A stretch of DNA of 64,000 nucleotides from Bifidobacteriaceae bacterium (GTDB lineage: Bacteria > Actinomycetota > Actinomycetes > Actinomycetales > WQXJ01): contig JAIRYJ010000008.1 of the NCBI GenBank assembly GCA_031267825.1, forward strand, positions 1 to 64,000, given 5' to 3'. The notes under the pieces are model-generated. The model was not told where the DNA came from. It saw only the letters and a program-made list of their open reading frames with translations, and searched no databases. Both the position numbers and the translations under genes were made by a program. Below are positions 21,257 to 29,942 of the stretch, one piece after another (the first letter of the stretch is position 1; each line of letters begins with the position of its first letter).

Positions 21257-22918
21257 TTACATCCTTTCCGGAGCGTCAACACCAAGCAGGCCCAACCCAT
21301 TCGCCAGAACCTGACCGGTCGCGTCATTCAACCAAAGGCGGGCCCGGTTAGCCTCAGTTATTGGCTCACCAAAACGCGGTATCACCCGGCACTGGTCATA
21401 CCATTTGTGATACGCGCTGGCCAGGTCCTCCAAATAGCGCGCCACCCGGTGCGGTTCACGCAAGTCGCCGGCCCTTTCAATAGTCGCCGGGAAGCTCGCT
21501 ATCAGGCCGAGCAACACCGCCTCCGACGGGTGAACCAATTCAGCGGGATCAAACCCACCATCCCGCTGTATACCAGCCTCAGCCGCGTTGCGGGCCACCG
21601 CCCGGGTCCGGGCATGGGCGTATTGCACGTAATAGACCGGATTATCATTTGATTGCGAAGCCCACAAACCAAGATCAATTTCTAGATTGGAGTCAATTGA
21701 GGAACGCACCAAAGCGTAACGGGCCGCATCCACTCCAATAGATTCCACCAGATCCTCTAATGTGACAACTGTTCCAGCCCGTTTCGACATTTTGACTTTC
21801 TGGCCATCACGAGCCAAGAAAACCATCTGACCGATCAGCACTTCAACCCGGTCAGGATTATCACCCAAAGCGGCGGCGGCCGCCTTCAACCGGGCAATAT
21901 AACCGTGGTGATCAGCTCCAAGCAGATATATCGCAAGATCAGCTCCACGCGCCCGTTTATCCTCAAAATAGGCGATATCACCGGCGATATAGGCTGGCAC
22001 ACCATCTTGTTTGATCACCACCCTGTCACGGTCATCACCGTAAGCGCTTGACTTCAACCACCAGGCACCATCTTGAAGATACAGCTCACCGCTTTCCTTC
22101 AACCGTTCAACCACCCTGCTAACAGCACCTGACTGATGTAACGACTGTTCATGGAAATATACATCAAAATCAACCCTGAACTGGTGCAATGAACGTTTGA
22201 TTTCAGTGAACATGACGGCCGTGCCGTGTTCGCGGAACAATTCAAGCTGGGCCGCCTGACTGAGCCCCGTAATATCAGGGTTTTCCTGGACAATTTGGTC
22301 CGCCAGGTCCTGAATATACCGGCCGCCGTAACCATCTGGCGGTGTATCCAAACCCTGCGCGGCGGCGTAAAGCGACGCCGCGAAGCGGTCAATCTGCGCG
22401 CCGTGGTCATTGAAGTAATACTCCCTGGTGATCCGCGCGCCTTGGCTTTCCAGAATCCGTGCCAAAGTGTCACCAACGGCCGCCCAGCGGGCGCCCGCCA
22501 GATGGACCGGGCCAGTCGGATTAGCCGAAACAAACTCAAGGTTAATCGCCTGGCCCAATTGCCCTGAAGTGCGCCCGTAAGCTGAGCCCGCCAGCACCAC
22601 CTGGCGGGCTAACTCACCGGCGGCGGCCTTGGCCAAGGTCAAATTGATGAAGCCCGGCCCGGCGATCTGGACACTGGCGATAGCTGGGATGCGTTCAAAA
22701 TACGGCACCAACACCTGAGCGAACTGTCGCGGGCTCAGAGCCGCCTGTTTAGCTGTCTTCAAGGCCACATTTGTTGACCAATCGCCATGTTCTGCCTGAT
22801 GGGGCCGTTCCACCAGAACCGTAGTGGGCAGGTCAGCTAGTGCTAAAGGCAGTGCGCCGTCAGCCACGGCCTGGTTCAAGGCATCAGCTAGGGCTTGAGA
22901 AAGTTCCTCAGGAGTCAC
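21257..22918 (-). CDS. argS: Arginine-tRNA ligase
   Basis: This 553-aa class I synthetase charges tRNA-Arg. The HIGH-type motif reads SANPTGPVHLAGARWA, the KMSKS loop is VKMSKRAGTVVTLEDL, and the C-terminal DALR anticodon-binding domain holds NPVYYVQYAHARTRAV. It is the first gene of argS-lysA(-hom-thrB). Its upstream region contains a 40-bp tandem repeat shared with the divergent FadR-type regulator. Confidence 0.97.
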   Translation of the reverse strand: MTPEELSQALADALNQAVADGALPLALADLPTTVLVERPHQAEHGDWSTNVALKTAKQAALSPRQFAQVLVPYFERIPAIASVQIAGPGFINLTLAKAAAGELARQVVLAGSAYGRTSGQLGQAINLEFVSANPTGPVHLAGARWAAVGDTLARILESQGARITREYYFNDHGAQIDRFAASLYAAAQGLDTPPDGYGGRYIQDLADQIVQENPDITGLSQAAQLELFREHGTAVMFTEIKRSLHQFRVDFDVYFHEQSLHQSGAVSRVVERLKESGELYLQDGAWWLKSSAYGDDRDRVVIKQDGVPAYIAGDIAYFEDKRARGADLAIYLLGADHHGYIARLKAAAAALGDNPDRVEVLIGQMVFLARDGQKVKMSKRAGTVVTLEDLVESIGVDAARYALVRSSIDSNLEIDLGLWASQSNDNPVYYVQYAHARTRAVARNAAEAGIQRDGGFDPAELVHPSEAVLLGLIASFPATIERAGDLREPHRVARYLEDLASAYHKWYDQCRVIPRFGEPITEANRARLWLNDATGQVLANGLGLLGVDAPERM

Positions 22919-22990
22919 CGGGCCATGGTACTAGCGGCTCAGCTGAAACTCCTTCCCGACGGCTTTCGCGATCAAGCCGGAATGGGCCGG

Positions 22991-23120
22991 TTTGGGCCGA
23001 GATGTGCCGTCCCGGAATGATACGAACCCGGCCGGGCCGAAGTAAGCCGTCCCGCAACGAGAAGAGCCGAGCCGGGCCGAAGTGAGCCGTCCCGCAACGA
23101 GAAGAGCCGGGCCGGAACCG
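22991..23120. repeat. 40-bp tandem repeat, about three units
   Basis: Units start at 22991, 23031 and 23071 with a partial fourth at 23111. The two central units share GCCGGGCCGAAGT, AGCCGTCCCGCAACGAGA and AGAGCCG with very few differences; the first is diverged. The array lies in the 258-bp space between the divergent argS and FadR-type regulator genes. Whether it affects either promoter is unknown. Confidence 0.75.
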
Positions 23121-23176
23121 AGCCCTTGGGCGGTTAGCCACCACGGTCAGCCTCAGGCATGTGTTTGTATTAAGAG

Positions 23177-23899
23177 GTGGTAGCTGAGGCCGGTACCGAA
23201 CGGCGACCGGGACTGATCGAACAGATCGCCGAGGACATGCGTGAACGCATCGTCTCTGGCGCCTGGCCAGTCGGCAGCCGGGTCCCAACCGAACCTGAAC
23301 TAGCGGCCCTAGTTGGGGCCGGCCGCAACACAGTGCGTGAAGCCGTCCAAGCCCTAGTTCACGCCGGCCTGCTGGAACGCCGCCAAGGCTCCGGCACTTA
23401 CGTGCTGGCCACATCCGAACTACCCAGTGCCATAGAGCGCCAGTTCGCTTGCGCCTCACAACGCGAAGTCTTAGAAGTGCGTCAAGCGCTAGAGATTGTT
23501 TCCGCCTCACTGGCGGCCCAGCGCCGGACACAGCCACAAGTTGAACACCTGCGCCACTTGCTGGCGCAACGCACCACAGCCGTTGACCAAGGCGATCTTG
23601 ACTCCATGGTCAGCGCTGATTTGGCGCTCCACCGCTATATCGCTGAGATGACCGGTAACGCCGTTCTGGCCGAGTTGTACAGCACAGTGCTGTCGGCTGT
23701 GGTGGACAACATCCGGTTCAACTTTCTGCACGTCAACCAGGAAGGCAACTCTCACGAAGACCTCGTTGAGGCGATCGCTCAAGGCGATCCGGCGGCCGCC
23801 GCCCGCCAAATCGAACATTACCTTGGGCAGATGAGCCAATCACTGCGCGGCCAAAAGCCCGCCGAACAAAACGGTTTGACCCCAAACGCGACGTGTTGA
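23177..23899 (+). CDS. FadR-subfamily GntR transcriptional regulator
   Basis: This 240-aa regulator has an N-terminal winged helix (IAEDMRERIVSGAWPVGSRVPTE ... RNTVREAVQALVHAGLLERRQGSGTYV, residues ~18-75). The C-terminal FCD ligand domain is all-helical (VLEVRQALEIVSASLAA ... DLALHRYIAEMTGN ... HEDLVEAIAQGDPAAA), with Asp/His residues consistent with metal-assisted binding of a small carboxylate. The start is a GTG at 23177 with AAGAGG overlapping it, so the exact start is uncertain. The target is unknown; no neighbour obviously belongs to it. Confidence 0.88.
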   Translation: MVAEAGTERRPGLIEQIAEDMRERIVSGAWPVGSRVPTEPELAALVGAGRNTVREAVQALVHAGLLERRQGSGTYVLATSELPSAIERQFACASQREVLEVRQALEIVSASLAAQRRTQPQVEHLRHLLAQRTTAVDQGDLDSMVSADLALHRYIAEMTGNAVLAELYSTVLSAVVDNIRFNFLHVNQEGNSHEDLVEAIAQGDPAAAARQIEHYLGQMSQSLRGQKPAEQNGLTPNATC

Positions 23900-23904
23900 C
23901 CGTC

Positions 23905-23918
23905 GGCCGGCTCCGGCC
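23905..23918 (+). terminator. Short GC hairpin between convergent genes
   Basis: GGCCGG-CT-CCGGCC forms a six-pair hairpin 6 nt after the regulator stop and just before the stop of the convergent small membrane gene. There is no clear T-run, so it is only a possible terminator. Confidence 0.35.
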
Positions 23919-23919
23919 A

Positions 23920-24108
23920 TCAGAGCGGCGTCTTGCGCCGCAACAGGAAAGCCACGAACAAGCCGGTAATGACAAGCCGGACAAAGAAACCAGGCACCTC
24001 GAACCCTTGGGCACCTCCCTGACCTAAGTTGATACAGGCGGATAGCCAGTCAAGCGCGATGAAGAACCCGATCAGCGTCATGACCAGCAAATAGATCCAT
24101 CGCTTCAT
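23920..24108 (-). CDS. Small hydrophobic protein (62 aa)
   Basis: This 62-aa protein has two membrane segments, YLLVMTLIGFFIALDWL (residues ~6-22) and FFVRLVITGLFVAFLL (41-56), and a basic C-terminus. GAGGG sits 7 nt upstream of the ATG, which supports real translation. It follows another small membrane gene by 8 nt. I do not recognise the family. Confidence 0.6.
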   Translation of the reverse strand: MKRWIYLLVMTLIGFFIALDWLSACINLGQGGAQGFEVPGFFVRLVITGLFVAFLLRRKTPL

Positions 24109-24116
24109 TTACACCC

Positions 24117-24302
24117 TCAAGTACCTGGCGCGAATTGATGCCGGTTCCGTCCGGCTGCCCAAAGCGCCGCGCAACCCAGACAAAGCACACCCAAGACGAT
24201 ACCCAAAGTACCCAGATCGTGCACCGCCAAAGCCTCAGTAGAGACCTGAGTCAACTCCCCCATCAGCGCCGTCACGGCGAGTCCGGAACCGCAAGGCACC
24301 AC
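24117..24302 (-). CDS. Possible small membrane protein (61 aa)
   Basis: This frame holds one clear hydrophobic segment, LGIVLGVLCLGCAALWAAG (residues ~33-51), and a weaker one near the N-terminus. It ends 8 nt before the start of the next small membrane gene on the same strand, which favours a two-gene unit. The GTG at 24302 lies only 25 nt from the divergent membrane glycosyltransferase start. A shorter version from an internal ATG at about 24263 is possible. No family is recognised. Confidence 0.4.
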   Translation of the reverse strand: MVPCGSGLAVTALMGELTQVSTEALAVHDLGTLGIVLGVLCLGCAALWAAGRNRHQFAPGT

Positions 24303-24326
24303 CGGGCCGCGTTAGGCTTAGGTCGC

Positions 24327-25934
24327 GTGAACGCCCCAACTGTTTCTCCTTTAGCCGCGCGCCCGCCCGCGCCGACCTTCGGCGCCACATCCAGCGCGAC
24401 CTCCAGCACGGCAAAGATTGCCGGTCGGGTTAGCGCGGTCCAGATCAAATCCGCTGCCGCATATCTGGCGTTACTCGCGGTGACCACAGTAATCGCCGCC
24501 CAAAGCGCCATGGCACCTTGGAGTGAGTTCACACCTAAGACAGCTGATCAAGGCATTTTTTTCTACGAAGGCCAACTGTTGTTGGAAGGCGATGCCCCTT
24601 ATGTGGATTTCTTTGACCATAAAGGGCCGCTGATCTTCCTGGTCAACGCGTTGGGCGGAGTGCTAGGTGGACGGATCGGAGTATGGCCGATCGAGATACT
24701 CGCCTTGTTCTTCGCTGGCATGGCTTGTCTGCGTGCCTTGGCGCCGATATTCGGGCGCTGGCCTGGTTTCCTGGCCGCCGCTTCACTGCTGATCATTTGC
24801 GGGAAGTATCTCGAAGAAGGCAACATGACGGAGGAGTATTGCCTTCCGTTGGCCGTTATCGCGTTCGCTGTTCTGGCCCGCTTCGCCACCTCCCGGCGCA
24901 TCAGCCGTTCATCGTCCCTAATCATGGGCCTGACAGGGACCGGCGCTTTCCTTTTCAGACCGACCGAACTGATATTGTGGGCGGTTTTCTGTCTGGCGAT
25001 CCTGATAGTCCTACTAAGACAGAGACGTTCGCGTGAAGCTCTAGCCGCGACCGGCTGGTTCCTGATTGGCTCGCTCGTGGTGGCCTTGCCGACGGCGGTT
25101 TGGCTGGTTTCGAAGGGCGCCCTGGCGGCAGGCTTCGAGCAGATGATCTTGTTCAACGCTGGATACTCAGGTCGGCGGGGATTGGTTAATGCCATCGTGA
25201 CCGCTGGCCAATTCCTCAACGGTTATGACATCTATCTGGCTGTCACGGCGACCGCCGGGCTGGCGTTATGGCTCCGTCTTGGACGAGGCTGCCCAAAGCT
25301 ACCCCGCTCAGGCCTGATTTGGTTGGCCATCGTCAACTTGATAGCCATGCCCGTAATGTTCGCCATAATTGTCTGGCCTGGCCGGTTCTATCCGCACTAC
25401 ATGATGCAATTCTTACCCTTGTATGTCTTGCCGCTGGGGGCTGTCTGGTACGCCATCATCCGGTTGATCCGTCGGCGCACCTTGCTGACGGCAACCGCCT
25501 CCGGATTAGCGGTTCTCGGCTTGGTTTTAGCTGTCCTGTGGCCGGGTTTTCAGGCTTCCCGCACCTGGGCCGCCTCAGTCTCGGCCGGCAGCACGCCCCC
25601 AGCGTTCGACCAGTTGGTTGATGTTATCCGCCAGAACACGACACCTGACCAGCCGATACAGGTTGGCGGCAGTCAGTCCTGGATCTATCTAGAGGCGGAC
25701 CGGCGCGCCCCGACGCGCTATCACTACATACCGTTCATTGGGCGTGGTTGGGAAGAACTCCGGGCTGAAGGGATGGGTGCCATCAGTGACGCCGAACCAA
25801 AAGTGGTTGTCGATGTGGGCGAGGTTTTGTTGTACGGCGGTTTCGACTTTTCGCCCTACGATATGGTTTTCTCCACCCAAGCGCAGTACCCCACAATGTT
25901 CATGTTCGAGGTTTATGTCCGTCATGAGCCGTAA
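24327..25934 (+). CDS. GT-C-like multi-pass membrane protein, putative glycosyltransferase
   Basis: This ~535-aa integral membrane protein has about ten hydrophobic spans. After the first span comes the luminal-loop pattern TADQGIFFYEGQLLLEGDAPYVDFFDHKGPL. Acidic D(Q/H)G and DHKGP motifs at this place are usual in the GT-C/ArnT/PMT (glycosyltransferase family 39) proteins, which use polyprenyl-phosphate sugars. The soluble C-terminus (VIRQNTTPDQPIQVGG ... YLEADRRAPTRYHYIPF) is also typical. I chose the GTG at 24327 (MNAPTVSPLAARPP); the frame is open further upstream but that part is not protein-like. The acceptor is unknown. Confidence 0.7.
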   Translation: MNAPTVSPLAARPPAPTFGATSSATSSTAKIAGRVSAVQIKSAAAYLALLAVTTVIAAQSAMAPWSEFTPKTADQGIFFYEGQLLLEGDAPYVDFFDHKGPLIFLVNALGGVLGGRIGVWPIEILALFFAGMACLRALAPIFGRWPGFLAAASLLIICGKYLEEGNMTEEYCLPLAVIAFAVLARFATSRRISRSSSLIMGLTGTGAFLFRPTELILWAVFCLAILIVLLRQRRSREALAATGWFLIGSLVVALPTAVWLVSKGALAAGFEQMILFNAGYSGRRGLVNAIVTAGQFLNGYDIYLAVTATAGLALWLRLGRGCPKLPRSGLIWLAIVNLIAMPVMFAIIVWPGRFYPHYMMQFLPLYVLPLGAVWYAIIRLIRRRTLLTATASGLAVLGLVLAVLWPGFQASRTWAASVSAGSTPPAFDQLVDVIRQNTTPDQPIQVGGSQSWIYLEADRRAPTRYHYIPFIGRGWEELRAEGMGAISDAEPKVVVDVGEVLLYGGFDFSPYDMVFSTQAQYPTMFMFEVYVRHEP

Positions 25935-26250
25935 AGGGGTCGGCGGCGGTGCCCGTTTGGTTCCGTTTCGCTCTAAGGTGCCCGATGCCGTCCCACATCG
26001 CCTACTCCAACAGTAAACCCGCGGGTCAGCCGCCTGTCGCTGTTTCGCCTGGCACTGGTCGGTCCACTTTCCACTACAGAAACCGGTCAAAGTCGGCTAT
26101 TTTCGGCAACTTTGACCGATTACTGTCCCCATGGCTCTCACCTCGAAGCGCCGCTCCCAACGGCCAACTAGTAAACCCGCGGGTCACGGCATGGCGTTAC
26201 CGCCAGTGGAAAAGTTGGCTGTCGGATTTGGGCACGCATTGGACCCACTG
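25935..26250. other. Gene-free stretch with dispersed repeat unit
   Basis: No gene is supported. The segment carries the motif CCCGATGCCGTCCCACATC at 25981-25999 and, from 26012 to 26186, one full copy of the 157-bp repeat family that is tandemly arrayed at 60 kb. Confidence 0.6.
26012..26186 (-). repeat. Diverged single copy of the 157-bp repeat family
   Basis: Direct copies of AGTAAACCCGCGGGTCA at 26012-26028 and 26170-26186 bound one unit of 158 bp. On the minus strand it parallels the units at 60148-60585, including TGGCCG, GCGCTTC, GTAATCGGTCAAAGT, ACTTTGACCGG and TAGTGGAAAGTGG. Its core inverted repeat CGGTCAAAGT-N15-ACTTTGACCG lies at 26084-26118. Confidence 0.75.
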
Positions 26251-26323
26251 TGCCCTCGACAGGATTCGAACCTGCGACCTTCCGCTCCGGAGGCGGACGC
26301 TCTATCCCCTGAGCTACGAGGGC
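26251..26323 (-). tRNA. tRNA-Arg(CCG)
   Basis: The reverse complement runs GCCCTCGTAGCTCAGGGG to GTTCGAATCCTGTCGAGGGC plus A. The acceptor stem GCCCTCG/CGAGGGC pairs fully, the T-arm is GGTTCGAATCC, and the anticodon loop CTCCGGA gives CCG (arginine). No CCA is encoded. Just upstream, at 26361-26384, CGCGGTCAC-N6-GTGACCGCG forms a 9-bp inverted repeat of unknown role. Confidence 0.95.
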
Positions 26324-26537
26324 TTCGGAGGCCGCCGTAGGGCGGGCCCCGGCCGGGCCGCGCGGTCACGTGGTGGTGACCGCGAAGACGCGCTGGATAA
26401 GCCTGGCATTGGGCCGAGGTTCGTGGTTTTCACCACGCGCCACGGCCTTAATGACCGGCCATCCACTGTACCAGCGCTAACCCGTCAAGTCCGCCGCCAA
26501 CCAGCTAACCAACAGACCGCACGGAGTTGGCCCCCAG

Positions 26538-27131
26538 TTACCGAGCCTCCTTGCGGGCCTGCTTGCGGGCCCGCTTGCCGGCCCGGACCATCTCTCCCCA
26601 GCTTGTTGGGTGGGCCGGCCAATCCTTCGGCAAAAGCGCTGCTTCTATCAGCGGGCCAACCCAGATCAATTGTCCTTTGGTCCGCAGTTCACGGACCAGT
26701 TCATCAATCGCCGCCTCAACAAATGGGGCCAGCGAGTTAGGGCCGCGTTCCAGTTGAATCCCCGGCATGGCGATGGCCAGTTCTGATTCGTGCGCGGTAC
26801 GGCCCGTCCGGGCAACCGCCAGCACGTCATCGCGGACAGAACTGGCCGAATCACGCCTCGGGATGAGGTGGGACAGCAACAGCGCAGGAACGTCCGGGGC
26901 ACCAGAATCAGCCAGGGAACGCCAATTGAAACCCAGTTTGAGCTTGCCACCGGACACCGCCCACAGAACAGTTCCGTGCGCTGCCACAGAGTCAGGCAGA
27001 GCGATTGGAAATCGAGGCGGGTTAGCTATGCCATGCCTGGCCAACACCGCCGCTGCGGTTTCAACCGCTTGGTTTGGTTTCAGCTGGACCAGCATCTGGA
27101 TGGCCGGTTGCTTGGGTCCACCGCCCAGCAT
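26538..27131 (-). CDS. Hypothetical protein (197 aa)
   Basis: I do not recognise this protein. It has globular composition with regular hydrophobic spacing (MLVQLKPNQAVETAAAVLARHG ... PFVEAAIDELVRELRTKGQLIWVGPLIEAALLP) and a strongly basic tail, RAGKRARKQARKEAR. The ATG is preceded by GGAGAAG at 9 nt, which supports it. It is followed on the same strand by tRNA-Arg. It has no signal peptide or membrane span. The basic tail suggests nucleic-acid or ribosome contact, but that is only a guess. Confidence 0.6.
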   Translation of the reverse strand: MLGGGPKQPAIQMLVQLKPNQAVETAAAVLARHGIANPPRFPIALPDSVAAHGTVLWAVSGGKLKLGFNWRSLADSGAPDVPALLLSHLIPRRDSASSVRDDVLAVARTGRTAHESELAIAMPGIQLERGPNSLAPFVEAAIDELVRELRTKGQLIWVGPLIEAALLPKDWPAHPTSWGEMVRAGKRARKQARKEAR

Positions 27132-27195
27132 CTGTCACTTCTCCGATCGCTCCGCGGACTGATGGCCCGCTCTGAGGGTCTTACATCCGGCGCTC

Positions 27196-27215
27196 CGGCC
27201 GCCTTTTGGCGGCCG
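27196..27215 (-). terminator. GC-rich hairpin downstream of the GH36 gene
   Basis: CGGCCGCC-TTTT-GGCGGCCG is a perfect 8-bp stem with a 4-base loop, located between the alpha-galactosidase stop and the next minus-strand gene. There is no strong T-run after it on the minus strand, so it may work as a pause or attenuator rather than a full terminator. Confidence 0.5.
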
Positions 27216-27360
27216 ACGGTGAGCTAAGGCCGCACTAGCGGCGTTGACGGGCGTTGCGAAGTCCACGGTCCGCTCCTTCCGGAGGTTTGCCAAGGCAGGC
27301 CATGAATGGCTGTTCGGCGATTGGCTTGGCTCAGTGTATCGCCCAGCCAGATTCACTGAC

Positions 27361-27415
27361 CTGAGCTGAGCTGTCCTGAACTGAGCTGTCCTGAGCTGAG
27401 CTGAGGCGAGCCCGG
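27361..27415. repeat. CTGAGCTGTC short tandem repeats
   Basis: About 55 bp are made of CTGAGCTGAGCTGTCCTGA units immediately downstream of the alpha-galactosidase stop. It resembles the repeats at other operon ends in this window, with a different unit. The rest of the 27132-27422 spacer holds no supported gene. Confidence 0.6.
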
Positions 27416-27422
27416 GTTTAGG

Positions 27423-29831
27423 TCAGATCCGCCGAACATCCAATACCAGCGCTTGAAGTGGCGCCAGCATTGGCAGAGCCAACCCGGAACGCACCAGTAC
27501 GGAACCGGGCAGATCAAACCCGCCAGCCTCAGCCGCCGTCAACCACGGCGCGGACATCAACTCCTGGATCAATGGACGGCCAACCTCATAACGCGGCCTG
27601 ATGCGGTAGTCCACGGTGGCGTCCAGCCCAGGGAAAACGATCTTCCCAGGCATAGAACCAGCCGAGGACGTCAGCCGCGTCCAAACGAAAAGCCCTTGGG
27701 CGGCATCGGGCAAGACAACCCCGTCCAACGCCACAGCCGCCTCCGGCCAATCGGCGTGAACCACCTGACCGGCCGAAATCAGCCCTCGGAACTCCTTATA
27801 CAGCGCGGCCCAACGGCTAATCTGGTCCAACTCTTCAGGACTACAAGCCGTCAAATCCCATTCGATGCCGGCCTGGCCAATCAGAGCTGAAGCCAACCGG
27901 AAAGACAAATCTGTGACACGGCCGGTGGTGTGTGACCGGGCGGCGCCAACATGAACCCCAAGCATCTCCGGTGGCACCAGCAAACTTGATGCCCGGACGA
28001 TCGGTTGGCGTTCGGCCGGGTCATTGCAGTCAGTCGTCCAGACCCGCTGCGTCCGGGCCAGTACACCAAGGTCAATCCGTCCACCGCCACCAGCGCATGA
28101 TTCGATCTCAAGATGGCTGAACCGCTCACGCAAAGCGTCCAGCAAAGCGTAGAAGGCGACGGTCTGGGCGTGGACGGCTGGGCGTTCCAAGTTCCGGCCC
28201 GCACCCATTCCAGCATCCGGGTCCGCGGCCTGGCGGCCGACGGCTTCTAGCAGGTCACGGTTATGGTCCCATTTGATGTAATCCACCTGGTAGCGCCCAA
28301 CCAGCGCGCTGATCGATTGCAAAATGTAAGCGAAAGCCTCCGGCCGGGCGATGTTCAGGACCCACTGGTGCCGCGAACGCGGCAAGTCACCGTCAGATGG
28401 CCCCAGAATCCAATCCGGATGCTCTTGCGCCAGGCGCGAGCCGGGGCTAACCATTTCCGGTTCGAACCATAGACCGAAACTCATGTTGTGCTGGCGCACC
28501 AGTTTGACCAGCGGATCTAGGCCATCAGGCCAAGTCTCGGGATCAACTTGCCAATCCCCCAGGGCGGCTTTGTCTGAGGTACGGCCACGGAACCAGCCGT
28601 CATCTAAGACCACCCGTTCCACCCCGACTTGGGCGGCCCGTTTGACTAGTTCGCTCAGGCGACCCATGTCATGGTCAAAATAGACCGCTTCCCAGGTGTT
28701 GAGTAGCAGCGGCCGGGGTCCCGTTGGGTAGGCGGCACCAGCCCGGACATGACTATGAAAGCGTTGCCCGATGCCGTCCATGCCAGTTCCGGAATAAGCG
28801 AACAAGACCGTTGGAGCGCGGTAGGTCTGGCCCGCTGCTAGCCTGACTTCGCCTGGCCGCAGTAGCTCGCCACCGGCCAGCACGGCGCCCGCCCCGGCGG
28901 CTCCTTCTGGTAGGCGTTGGGCCAGCCAACGCTGGTCGCCACTCCAGGCGACATGCATCGCCCAGACTTGACCATGGCGGAAACCGAATCCGGCTTCGCC
29001 GGCCATCATCAGGTAGGGCGAATCGTGGCCTGGGCGGCCGCGACGGACCTCGCGATCGATCACTTCATGGCACAGTTCGCGGCCTTGGATTTGGCGTTCA
29101 CGGGCCCATTTACCGGTGAAATCGGCCACTTCGGTGGCGATTGGCGGCACTGGCATGAAAGCCAGCAAGTGGCTCAGGTCGTAAACATCGCTTGGGCTAG
29201 ATGTGGCGGATGCCGGGTCGGCCGGGGCCGCGGAGTCCGCCGGGGATGCCGGGTCTACCGTGGACGCGGGGTCAGCCGGGCGGGTCACCGCCCAGGTCAC
29301 CAGGACCAAACCGGCGGCGGTTAGTTCGAACCGGCCGGTCAAATCAAGGCCAGTCACCGGGTCGGCCAAATCCATCTCAACCACACCACCGCCTAACTCC
29401 GTGACCAGCCGTTCGGCACGGCCAGCGGGTGTCATAACGCCCCGCCTGGAAACCACTGGTTCGATGTCTCGGCCGACCACCAAACCGGTCCCTGACGGGG
29501 AGACTTGTGGGTCGGCATCGGCCAGCGAATACTTGACCTGACGTAAGACCGGCCGGGGCGCCGACGCGCCACCCGCCAAGTGACCCGCCAAACCTGGCAC
29601 ACCCGCCCAGCCGTCCCGCTCCAACGGCAAAACAGTCAGCAGCCGCAGGCCATTGATCGACCCGTTGACCTGCGCTGGGACACTCGCCAAAGTCAGCGCC
29701 GCCAAACCGGCCAGGCTCAATTCCCCCAGGTCCGGGCCCCAATGAACCACCCGGGGAAGGCCCGGGCCGATCGCGAAAACTAGCGACACCCCAGCGGCCC
29801 GCAGATGGACAGCGGCAACGTCAGACGACAT
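27423..29831 (-). CDS. Alpha-galactosidase (GH36)
   Basis: This 802-aa glycoside hydrolase removes terminal alpha-1,6-galactose from oligosaccharides such as melibiose, raffinose or galactomannan fragments. An N-terminal beta-sandwich is followed by the catalytic barrel with LLNTWEAVYFDHD, VLDDGWF, GLWFEPEMV, and the nucleophile D522 in YIKWDHNRD. The acid/base region is WTTDCNDPAERQ. No signal peptide is seen, so it is probably cytoplasmic. AGGAGGTTGTCC precedes the ATG. A perfect 16-bp palindrome 19 nt upstream looks like an operator. An MFS carrier and an esterase lie upstream on the same strand. Confidence 0.93.
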   Translation of the reverse strand: MSSDVAAVHLRAAGVSLVFAIGPGLPRVVHWGPDLGELSLAGLAALTLASVPAQVNGSINGLRLLTVLPLERDGWAGVPGLAGHLAGGASAPRPVLRQVKYSLADADPQVSPSGTGLVVGRDIEPVVSRRGVMTPAGRAERLVTELGGGVVEMDLADPVTGLDLTGRFELTAAGLVLVTWAVTRPADPASTVDPASPADSAAPADPASATSSPSDVYDLSHLLAFMPVPPIATEVADFTGKWARERQIQGRELCHEVIDREVRRGRPGHDSPYLMMAGEAGFGFRHGQVWAMHVAWSGDQRWLAQRLPEGAAGAGAVLAGGELLRPGEVRLAAGQTYRAPTVLFAYSGTGMDGIGQRFHSHVRAGAAYPTGPRPLLLNTWEAVYFDHDMGRLSELVKRAAQVGVERVVLDDGWFRGRTSDKAALGDWQVDPETWPDGLDPLVKLVRQHNMSFGLWFEPEMVSPGSRLAQEHPDWILGPSDGDLPRSRHQWVLNIARPEAFAYILQSISALVGRYQVDYIKWDHNRDLLEAVGRQAADPDAGMGAGRNLERPAVHAQTVAFYALLDALRERFSHLEIESCAGGGGRIDLGVLARTQRVWTTDCNDPAERQPIVRASSLLVPPEMLGVHVGAARSHTTGRVTDLSFRLASALIGQAGIEWDLTACSPEELDQISRWAALYKEFRGLISAGQVVHADWPEAAVALDGVVLPDAAQGLFVWTRLTSSAGSMPGKIVFPGLDATVDYRIRPRYEVGRPLIQELMSAPWLTAAEAGGFDLPGSVLVRSGLALPMLAPLQALVLDVRRI

Positions 29832-29849
29832 CGGACAACCTCCTGGACT

Positions 29850-29865
29850 GCTTTGACTTCAAAGC
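29850..29865 (-). promoter_or_regulatory. Candidate operator of the alpha-galactosidase gene
   Basis: On the minus strand GCTTTGA-AG-TCAAAGC is a perfect 7-bp inverted repeat with a 2-base centre. It lies just upstream of the ribosome site of the GH36 gene, where a repressor would block transcription. The half-site GCTTTGA recurs at 37813-37819 before the sugar ABC genes, but without a good second half. Confidence 0.5.
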
Positions 29866-29942
29866 AACAGGCTAGCGCGGCCTAGACCGCCTCCGGCGCC
29901 CGGCGGACCTAACCCGATGTCAGATAGTTTGACGTCGAAACA

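Noticed and set aside
27135-27356. 73-aa minus-strand protein upstream of the hypothetical gene
   Set aside because: No ribosome site, odd composition, and it crosses a strong hairpin; better regarded as spacer.
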